From Balneolaceae bacterium (lineage in GTDB: Bacteria; Bacteroidota; Rhodothermia; Balneolales; Balneolaceae), in contig SLGA01000199.1 in assembly GCA_007123985.1 (NCBI GenBank), forward strand, positions 1 to 9,481: a stretch of 9,481 bases of DNA. The letters are read 5' to 3'. Under the pieces are notes generated by a model, which saw only the letters and a list, made by a program, of their open reading frames with translations, searched no databases and was not told where the DNA came from. Of the stretch, positions 1 to 5,580 are shown piece by piece; position 1 is the stretch's first letter, and every line of letters starts with the position of its first letter. The translations under genes and the position numbers were made by a program.

Positions 1-1211
1 GGGTTACCATTCAGCGATGCACTGGAAACATGTTGTCCCTCTTCAAGGGCTACAGCCAGTACCATACCGCCAAGCATATCATATCTGTAAGCTTGTTCTG
101 CCATATCGCGGTTATCAATTCGCACGGTTCCGGCACTCGTTTCTGTAACCGTTGCATGGCGCTGATATAACCACTGGCTGTATAACTGCTCATTATTTTT
201 CGCCAGATAATGGTTTGGATGGGCCTGAATTTCTCTGAAGTAGTCAATCCATTGCTGGTTTAAATCTGGCTGAAGAAAATCATCATGTGCCAGCCAGTTT
301 GCCCAATGGCTTTCAGTTAAATCTGTCAGATAATCGTCTACGGGTTCGGTGGGTACATCTGCATATCGATGCCAAACCGGGCCATAATCGTGCCTGTCAA
401 AAAGTAGAACTCCATGGTCAAATCCACCTGTGCCCCACTCAGGAAAACCGATTTCAGGGCTCAGTATAAATTTTGTATTTCCGTACTTCACACCATAATC
501 AGACCAGATTTTACCTGTACTCACATCACCATCGGGGTTCCAGTGATAACCGTATGCACTCATGCTTTCGGGAAATGAATGGCCATTCTCCTCTGAGATA
601 CCGTACTGCGCCAAGATTTTTCCGATCAGATCCATACGGCCGCGCATCTCTTCTTCTGGCCAGGCATACTGCTCGTACACATTGTACCACTCTGAGCGAT
701 GTTTGATGCCATCGATCCAGTATTCGTGACCCACACCGGTAACGCCAAGCTCGATATGGTGTGCATTATTTTTCACATAATCCATGATTTCGAGCTGTTT
801 CGGGCCGATGTTACTGGAATTGTCAAACTCTGATCCCCACATGGTTACAGTTGGGTAATTAGCCACAATGTTGAGTCTGTCCATTTCTGCAAGTGCAAAA
901 AGAGTAAGAATACGCACACCCACGGCCTCGCCAACTTCTACAAATGGCCTGTAATCACGTACGTCAAACATTCGCCTGATTCCCGCACGCCAGGGGCCTT
1001 CACGAGTCTCTTCAATATCACCCATATTGCTGCCATCCATATAGCCAACCTGGTTCACAGCAATTCCAAAACCTCTCGGAAAAATAATCCCTCCATCGTT
1101 TGCGTCGGTTTCGGTATCAGTAGCTAATGCAAGTTGCGATGTTCCGCCGAGTAGTGCAAAGCAAACTATAAAAAGTGAGAGTGTAAAAATTCTTGTATTA
1201 AGTTTTATCAT
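1..1211 (-). CDS. Secreted protein of unknown function, possibly polysaccharide-deacetylase-like (3' end cut by window edge)
   Basis: An uninterrupted minus-strand frame starts with ATG at 1209-1211 and runs 403 codons to the left edge without a stop, so the C-terminus is missing. Residues 1-30 form a classical signal peptide (basic start, hydrophobic core around 9-22, likely cleavage after Ala-Leu-Ala at 28-30), so the protein is exported. The mature part is rich in Trp, Tyr, His and Asp. Residues 97-165 look like a barrel segment: a strand 'GVRILTLFALAEM', a 'VANYPTV' strand, and 'ELGVTGVGHEYW' (154-165), which recalls the 'HxxxxHE' region of NodB-type deacetylases, although the usual catalytic Asp-Asp pair is not evident. 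I do not recognise the family with confidence. It lies 110 bp downstream of a GH109-type gene on the same strand, so it may act on the same glycan. No Shine-Dalgarno precedes the start, as for most genes here. Confidence 0.8.
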   Translation of the reverse strand, partial: MIKLNTRIFTLSLFIVCFALLGGTSQLALATDTETDANDGGIIFPRGFGIAVNQVGYMDGSNMGDIEETREGPWRAGIRRMFDVRDYRPFVEVGEAVGVRILTLFALAEMDRLNIVANYPTVTMWGSEFDNSSNIGPKQLEIMDYVKNNAHHIELGVTGVGHEYWIDGIKHRSEWYNVYEQYAWPEEEMRGRMDLIGKILAQYGISEENGHSFPESMSAYGYHWNPDGDVSTGKIWSDYGVKYGNTKFILSPEIGFPEWGTGGFDHGVLLFDRHDYGPVWHRYADVPTEPVDDYLTDLTESHWANWLAHDDFLQPDLNQQWIDYFREIQAHPNHYLAKNNEQLYSQWLYQRHATVTETSAGTVRIDNRDMAEQAYRYDMLGGMVLAVALEEGQHVSSASLNGN

Positions 1212-1271
1212 ATAAGCTGAATTAACGTTTACTGGTTACTAAGTTGAAGGCTTTGTTTTCAGATAACAGAA

Positions 1272-1298
1272 CCAACCATACTATTCAGTTATGATTGG
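1272..1298 (-). terminator. Stem-loop after the first GH109 gene; weak terminator or processing hairpin
   Basis: On the minus-strand transcript, arms at 1290-1298 and 1272-1280 pair over 9 bp (CCAATCATA with TATGGTTGG, one G-U wobble) around a 9-nt loop. It starts about 24 nt past the GH109 stop. The tract that follows (TTCTGTTATCTG) is only mildly U-rich, so it may attenuate rather than stop transcription into the downstream secreted-protein gene. The pairing is seen in the sequence; the role is inferred. Confidence 0.35.
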
Positions 1299-1321
1299 CT
1301 TAGCTGTACATCCGGTTTTAT

Positions 1322-2683
1322 TTAAAAATCTCCATCCAACCCAAATGTTGGTTTGTTGTTCACCCACTTGCCATCGGTAAAATCCGGAAAATCAACGGGT
1401 GCGCTTCCCTGAGCAATCGACTGCTCCGAAAGCGGGGTTACTGCAAGCATCATTACAGAATCGTACACATCAATCGGGGTAGGTAACTGCCGCTTAACTG
1501 CTTGCGCAAAAGCTCTTGTCTTCAGGTAATCTGCACCACCATGGCCGCCCCTCACACCTGCTTCAAGAAAATTTTTCCAGAGTGGATGCTCATATTGTTC
1601 ACGATATGGATCGAACGAGTGCCACTGTTTTGGCGTCATACCTTCCAGATAAATGGAGTTGTTATCTTCCATCCAAAGGCCTTTTGTACCCTGAACACGA
1701 CCCATATTTGAATAGGGCCTCGGCAGGTTCACATCATGGTTTATTACAATAGTTTCGCCCTTTGCAGTCTTCAGAACTGTGGTAACAATATCTCCCAGCC
1801 CCCATTGAATGCTTGCATTGGGATGATCTTTGCCGCCGTGCTCTTCCACATATGCCTGGAGCCCGCGGGATTTTGTGGCTGTTGATGTTAACGAGACAAA
1901 TCTATTGCCTCGGTTTATATCAAAAATGGTTGCAATGGGCCCAAGGCCGTGTGTTGGATAGAGATCACCATTTCGGTGCAGTGAGTGGTTGGTTCGCCAT
2001 TTTGCAGCCCGTTCACCTTTTTCACCAAACTCGGCACCCGGCCGAAATTTCACGTATCGAATATCATGCTGATAGCCGCACTGCCCGTGAATCAGCTCGC
2101 CAAAAAGTCCCTGCCTCACCATGTTCAAAACAGCGAGTTCGGAACGGTAATAATTATGATTTTCCAAAAGCATAACCGGCATTCCGGTCTCTTCGGATGT
2201 CCTTACAATATCCCAGCACTCTTGCAGTGAGAAAGCACCACGAACTTCCGGAGCACAATACTTTCCGTGTTTCAATGCGGCAAGAGTCATTTCTGTGTGA
2301 AGTTCCCACGGTGTTGCAATCGCTACACCATCAATGTCGTCCCGCTCCAGCAGATTTATATAGTCTTTGGGTCCGTTGGAATATCCTGTTGGTTCAGCGC
2401 CACCTGCATCCACAACCATTTTCTGCACGTAGGCTACACGCTCCGGATTAATATCACACACAGCCGGAATTACCACATCATCCTGAAAGGTTAGTCCCTG
2501 CACTATGTTTCCGCCTTGCGAGCCTACACCAATTACGGCTATACGCGCTTTTCTATCATCTTTACCCTGAATAAATGCAGGTGCTTTTTTGCCAAGAGCT
2601 ATATTAGATGGAATCATTGAAGCACCGATTCCGGCCAGGGTACCTTTCTTCAGAAATTCTTTTCGGTTGATTTTATTTCCCAT
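1322..2683 (-). CDS. GH109-type NAD-dependent glycosidase (alpha-N-acetylgalactosaminidase family), Gfo/Idh/MocA fold
   Basis: The 453-residue product matches the GH109 layout and usual length (about 440-470). An N-terminal leader 'NRKEFLKKG' plus a Gly/Ala-rich stretch resembles a Tat signal but carries Arg-Lys, not Arg-Arg, so export is likely rather than certain. The Rossmann NAD-binding motif is GVGSQG at 52-57. Residues equivalent to the active-site set of the Elizabethkingia enzyme are present: Glu146, Tyr178, and Tyr242/His245 in 'YPTHG'. The loop GGHGG (379-383), whose His is reported as catalytic acid/base in GH109, is intact. Family members cleave terminal GalNAc by a redox-elimination mechanism with bound NAD+; some also act on beta-linked HexNAc, so the linkage cannot be fixed here. 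The start chosen is ATG at 2681-2683; an in-frame GTG at 2686 would add one residue. The secreted-protein gene follows 110 bp downstream. Confidence 0.9.
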   Translation of the reverse strand: MGNKINRKEFLKKGTLAGIGASMIPSNIALGKKAPAFIQGKDDRKARIAVIGVGSQGGNIVQGLTFQDDVVIPAVCDINPERVAYVQKMVVDAGGAEPTGYSNGPKDYINLLERDDIDGVAIATPWELHTEMTLAALKHGKYCAPEVRGAFSLQECWDIVRTSEETGMPVMLLENHNYYRSELAVLNMVRQGLFGELIHGQCGYQHDIRYVKFRPGAEFGEKGERAAKWRTNHSLHRNGDLYPTHGLGPIATIFDINRGNRFVSLTSTATKSRGLQAYVEEHGGKDHPNASIQWGLGDIVTTVLKTAKGETIVINHDVNLPRPYSNMGRVQGTKGLWMEDNNSIYLEGMTPKQWHSFDPYREQYEHPLWKNFLEAGVRGGHGGADYLKTRAFAQAVKRQLPTPIDVYDSVMMLAVTPLSEQSIAQGSAPVDFPDFTDGKWVNNKPTFGLDGDF

Positions 2684-2783
2684 CACGTTTTACTATCAGG
2701 ATTATCTATTCAGTTTGATTTATGCTTCACCCTGAAAGAGAATGATCCTGTATGACATTGTGCAATTAGCAAATTTTCTTCCC

Positions 2784-2795
2784 ATCACCGGTGAT
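2784..2795. promoter_or_regulatory. Perfect 12-bp palindrome, candidate operator
   Basis: ATCACCGGTGAT is its own reverse complement, with a central CG step. It lies about 100 bp upstream of the GH109 start. A short perfect palindrome with a central CG is typical of LacI-family operators, but no regulator gene is in the window, so the assignment is inference. Confidence 0.35.
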
Positions 2796-2838
2796 CATTT
2801 TTCAGAATTCGAAAACAGCGAAATGGCTTTATGTGCAT

Positions 2839-2852
2839 AATGAGCGCTAATT
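2839..2852. promoter_or_regulatory. 14-bp near-palindrome, candidate operator
   Basis: AATGAGCGCTAATT is symmetric in 6 of 7 base pairs around a central CG. It lies between the two divergent genes, 56 bp centre to centre from the perfect 12-bp palindrome. A protein-binding site is possible; chance occurrence cannot be excluded. Confidence 0.22.
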
Positions 2853-2928
2853 GCCTCGTGTTTCTTGCTGATATTCTAATTAATAATAACTGTAAAAGCA
2901 AGATAAAAACAATTAAACGAAATTTTTA

Positions 2929-2986
2929 TTTGATAAAACGATACTAATAAATAGATTTATGAAACTTTTCGAAAGGTTTTATCAAA
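2929..2986. repeat. Nested inverted repeats upstream of the amidohydrolase gene
   Basis: An outer pair of perfect 11-bp arms, TTTGATAAAAC at 2929-2939 and GTTTTATCAAA at 2976-2986, is separated by 36 bp. Inside and overlapping the right arm is a second, imperfect 24-bp palindrome at 2959-2982, symmetric in 10 of 12 pairs around TTTCGAAA. The half-site 'GA(T)AAAAC/GAAAC' thus occurs three times within 58 bp. This ends 67 bp before the ATG at 3054, a position suited to an operator or activator site. The AT bias makes some chance pairing expected. Confidence 0.45.
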
Positions 2987-3053
2987 ATTTTACCCTTTTG
3001 ATTCATTACCGGCGAATCTTCACATCAAATAACTTGCACTAAGCCTTAACCAC

Positions 3054-4148
3054 ATGAAATACTTTTCACTTTTCAGTTATGGGTTCTCGCTATTCCTCAT
3101 CATTACCCTGCATACCGGCTGCCAGCAAACTGAGGAGTATTACAGCCTTGACGATTACAAATCAGTAGCAAAGATCGACACACATGTACATATAAATACT
3201 GCAGATCATACATTAATCAGACAGGCCGAAACAGATAATTTCCGCGTAATCACCGTAAATGTTGATTCTCCAAGTTATCCTGAGCTTTCAACACAAGGTG
3301 AAATTGGTTCTCAGCTTCGAACTGAATCAAACGGGAATGTACAATACCTCACTACAATTTCACTCGATAACTGGGACAACTCCAAAGAATGGCTGGAAAC
3401 CACATTGCAACATCTTGAGGAGTCCTTTGAGCAGGGAGCCATTGGGGTAAAATTCTGGAAAAATATTGGTATGGAGTTCCAGAATGCCTCCGGTGAATTT
3501 GTGATGATTGATGATCCTCAGTTCGACCCGGTTTTTGAATTTCTGTCAGATCGGGATATTCCGGTTCTAGGCCATATTGGTGAGCCATACAGCTGTTGGC
3601 AGCCGCTTGAGGAGATGGGTGTTAATTTTGTACGAGAGTATTACGAAAATCATCCGCAGTACCACATGTATCTGCATCCAGAGAATCCATCGTATGATGA
3701 GATCATCACATCAAGGAACAATATGCTGGAGAAACATCCTGCTTTAATTTTTATAGGAGCCCATCTTGGCAGCATGGAGTGGAGTGTAGAAATGATGCGC
3801 GAACACCTTGACCGTTACCCGAATATGGTGTACGATATGGCCCACAGAGTTACACTGCTACAGTATTTAACTCAAGAGGACAGAGAGGGAGTCCGGCAGA
3901 TGTTTCTTGACTACCCGGACCGGTTCGTCTATTCAACCGACATTCAGCACCATGTTCATTCCAATCCTGACGATATACAGAATCTGGCTGAACGAACCTG
4001 GAAAAATGACTGGGAATACTTCACAACAGATAACGTGATGATGGACGAGGAGGTCAACGATCGGGAGTTCAGAGGACTAAAGCTGCCAAAACATGTAATT
4101 GACAAACTATACAGGCTGAACGCAGAACGAGTGTATTCTGGAATTTAG
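3054..4148 (+). CDS. Exported amidohydrolase (amidohydrolase-2 / TIM-barrel metal-dependent hydrolase), probable lipoprotein
   Basis: The 364-residue product begins with a hydrophobic leader (residues 8-20) ending in 'LHTGC', so Cys23 may be lipidated; His at the -3 position is atypical for a lipobox. The mature part is a full-length amidohydrolase-superfamily barrel with the expected metal ligands in order: His44 and His46 in 'DTHVH', Lys133 in 'GVKFWKN' (possible carboxylated lysine), His174 in 'GHIGEP', His237 in 'GAHLGS' and Asp296 in 'YSTD'. These motifs fit the COG2159-like branch that includes decarboxylases and lactone or C-O/C-N hydrolases, so the reaction cannot be named. The gene faces away from the GH109 gene across a shared regulatory region and converges on the small gene at 4156. 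No Shine-Dalgarno is seen before the ATG. A role in glycan use is by neighbourhood only. Confidence 0.9.
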   Translation: MKYFSLFSYGFSLFLIITLHTGCQQTEEYYSLDDYKSVAKIDTHVHINTADHTLIRQAETDNFRVITVNVDSPSYPELSTQGEIGSQLRTESNGNVQYLTTISLDNWDNSKEWLETTLQHLEESFEQGAIGVKFWKNIGMEFQNASGEFVMIDDPQFDPVFEFLSDRDIPVLGHIGEPYSCWQPLEEMGVNFVREYYENHPQYHMYLHPENPSYDEIITSRNNMLEKHPALIFIGAHLGSMEWSVEMMREHLDRYPNMVYDMAHRVTLLQYLTQEDREGVRQMFLDYPDRFVYSTDIQHHVHSNPDDIQNLAERTWKNDWEYFTTDNVMMDEEVNDREFRGLKLPKHVIDKLYRLNAERVYSGI

Positions 4149-4170
4149 GCAGGTGCTACCCGAAATTTTT
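4142..4170 (+). terminator. Weak hairpin at the convergent gene ends, possible terminator
   Basis: AATTT (4142-4146) can pair with AAATT (4163-4167), with an inner GGT/ACC pair (4152-4154 with 4158-4160) and an internal loop, followed by a short T run to 4170. It overlaps the stop codons of both converging genes, so it could serve either strand. The stem is short and interrupted, hence the low confidence. Confidence 0.25.
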
Positions 4171-4464
4171 ATAGAACTCAATTTTCACCTTCTCAAAAAA
4201 AGGAGCCTGCTCTTCATACAGAATTTTGTGCTCCTTATCATTGCTGAGAAACTCAAGCATATCATACGCTGACTGGATGTCCGGAAATTCGTGCTCCCAG
4301 ATAAGTGTGTTGCAGGGTTCGTTTGCTGCGATGGGCAACATTCGTTTTCCTTTCGGAAAATCGGGCCGGGACTCTTCAAGATCTGCAAACATTCTCTCAA
4401 TCCGCAAAAACTCCTCCTCTTTTGTGGTTCCGTATCGCTGAATAATTCTCATTGTGATACTCAT
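4156..4464 (-). CDS. Small protein of unknown function, possible dimeric alpha/beta-barrel fold
   Basis: A 102-residue soluble protein without signal peptide or membrane segment. The pattern of an N-terminal strand (MSITMRIIQRYG), a charged helix (about 14-30), a middle strand containing 'NTLIWEHEF', a helix (about 62-75) and a C-terminal 'KVKIEFYKNF' strand suggests a ferredoxin-like fold as in antibiotic-biosynthesis-monooxygenase or NIPSNAP-like domains; this is a shape argument, not a recognised family. The start is well supported: GGAGGA (complement of 4471-4476) sits 6 nt before the ATG at 4462-4464, the clearest Shine-Dalgarno in the window. The gene is convergent with the amidohydrolase (7 bp between stops) and 149 bp from the end of the transporter gene on the same strand, so it may be read by its own promoter or by read-through from that operon. 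Confidence 0.75.
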   Translation of the reverse strand: MSITMRIIQRYGTTKEEEFLRIERMFADLEESRPDFPKGKRMLPIAANEPCNTLIWEHEFPDIQSAYDMLEFLSNDKEHKILYEEQAPFFEKVKIEFYKNFG

Positions 4465-4470
4465 ATCAAG

Positions 4471-4476
4471 TCCTCC
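4471..4476 (-). promoter_or_regulatory. Strong Shine-Dalgarno of the 102-residue gene
   Basis: The minus strand reads GGAGGA here, 6 nt from the ATG at 4462-4464. This fixes the start over the in-frame Met five codons in, and differs from the other genes in the window, which lack a recognisable ribosome binding site. Confidence 0.7.
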
Positions 4477-4515
4477 ACAGATCGTTTGATTTATTCACGC
4501 ATCGTTACTCTTTTC

Positions 4516-4552
4516 ATTCAATTGATGGTTTACTTCTCTTTATCGATTGAAT
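4516..4552. repeat. Inverted repeat in the spacer upstream of the 102-residue gene
   Basis: Arms ATTCAATTGAT (4516-4526) and ATCGATTGAAT (4542-4552) match as reverse complements at 10 of 11 positions, with a 15-bp spacer. It lies in the 149-bp spacer between the transporter stop and the small gene, 52 bp or more upstream of the small gene's ATG. It could be an operator for that gene or a hairpin after the transporter gene; no T run supports a terminator. Confidence 0.35.
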
Positions 4553-4613
4553 CCAACTGAAATCGACCCTTTCCTTTATAACTTATCACTATAAATTTTT
4601 ACGGTTGAAAACA

Positions 4614-5537
4614 TCACTCATCCTCCGAAGTACTTTCCATCGCAGCCTCTTCTCTGGTCATCAGGTAGATGGCAATAAATGCTACCAGCATGCCTGCAAG
4701 AATTACAGGATGTGGCAGAACAGCATATATAATAAGTGAAAGAATCACTGTAACCACCGGGGCTGATGCATTCATCAAAGGCACCACTATAATTGCTTTT
4801 CCGTAGCGGATGGCAAGTGCAAAAAATAAAAATCCAACAGCATTTAAACTCTGAATGGCCGCTGCCGAGTACATTCCGTGAAGACCCCAGTTTATATCAG
4901 CAGTAAAGTCTGTCATCATCAGTGCAAAAGGAATCAATATTATCGAGCTCACCATCGTATAAAATACAATGCTTTCTGCCTGCATACTGCCGGTTTTACT
5001 TACGCTGCTGCCATGTTTAATCACAAATGCCTGTGTTCCCCACATAGCAGAAATCAATATGGCAATCAGTAGCCAGATACTGCTTTCGCTTCCGTTGCTG
5101 CCCGGTTCCTGGTAGGAGAGCATCAGAATAGCACAGAGTGCCAGAAAAATACCAATCCATGCCAGCCGGCTCGCTTTTTCCTTAATGATTAATACGGAAA
5201 GAATGATCGTGATGGCCGGGTTTAGTGAAATGATCGGGAAAAACAGGTACGCCGGTGTAAAGTTCAGCGCCTGAAACAGAATTAACTGGCCACCACAGCC
5301 TAAGAATCCTGCCGTCATACCATAAAAAACGGCACTCTTATTAAAATCGAGCTTCCAGTTATTTCTGCTGAGTGCATATATCGTTACAGGTATCAGAGTC
5401 ATCGACCAAACCACATACGATAGTGTGGCCGGGAAACCGGACTGTTCCGGAAACTCAATCAATGCACCCCACACACCCCACAAAACGGTTACACTAAGTG
5501 CATAAAACAGCCACGGCTTCACAATCGGTTTACTCAT
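4614..5537 (-). CDS. EamA/DMT-superfamily transporter
   Basis: A 307-residue integral inner-membrane protein with about ten hydrophobic segments (roughly 10-28, 38-56, 70-90, 93-117, 124-142, 154-174, 187-208, 223-245, 248-270, 274-293) in two EamA repeats. Each half ends in the typical 'NPAITIILSVLIIKE' or 'NASAPVVTVILSLIIY' helix followed by a final helix. The C-terminus is a short acidic, probably cytoplasmic tail (EEAAMESTSEDE). Members of this superfamily move metabolites, sugars, amino acids or drugs, often by proton-coupled exchange, and the substrate is not readable from sequence. The gene starts 43 bp after the stop of the second GH109 gene on the same strand, so the two are probably co-transcribed. 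It is the only transporter in the window, and uptake of released GalNAc or a related product is a reasonable but unproven guess. Confidence 0.88.
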   Translation of the reverse strand: MSKPIVKPWLFYALSVTVLWGVWGALIEFPEQSGFPATLSYVVWSMTLIPVTIYALSRNNWKLDFNKSAVFYGMTAGFLGCGGQLILFQALNFTPAYLFFPIISLNPAITIILSVLIIKEKASRLAWIGIFLALCAILMLSYQEPGSNGSESSIWLLIAILISAMWGTQAFVIKHGSSVSKTGSMQAESIVFYTMVSSIILIPFALMMTDFTADINWGLHGMYSAAAIQSLNAVGFLFFALAIRYGKAIIVVPLMNASAPVVTVILSLIIYAVLPHPVILAGMLVAFIAIYLMTREEAAMESTSEDE

Positions 5538-5580
5538 TTGCTTAAATTTATGTTTGTATATGCCGGTTCCGGCTGTTTAA

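Larger units (their letters stand above)
2684..3053. promoter_or_regulatory. Divergent promoter region between GH109 and amidohydrolase genes
   Basis: This 370-bp stretch has no credible gene. It becomes very AT-rich toward the amidohydrolase side (roughly 2875-3000) and must hold the promoters of both outward-facing genes. I could not place a convincing Bacteroidota-type TTG / TAnnTTTG promoter; TACCCTTTTG at 2991-3000, 54 bp before the amidohydrolase start, is the nearest approximation. Several palindromes, listed separately, suggest operators. Confidence 0.6.

Noticed and set aside
50..706. Short open frames on both strands near the left edge
   Set aside because: They are other-frame shadows of the secreted-protein gene, which is open across the whole interval from 1211 to the window edge and carries a clear signal peptide.
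1813..2175. 120-codon plus-strand open frame
   Set aside because: It lies wholly antisense to the GH109 gene, whose conserved motifs cover the same interval; it is a shadow of that coding sequence.
1322..2683. Ordinary sugar dehydrogenase (inositol or glucose-fructose oxidoreductase type)
   Set aside because: The Gfo/Idh/MocA fold fits, but the GGHGG loop, YPTHG motif and the long family-wide similarity block point to GH109 glycosidases rather than soluble dehydrogenases.
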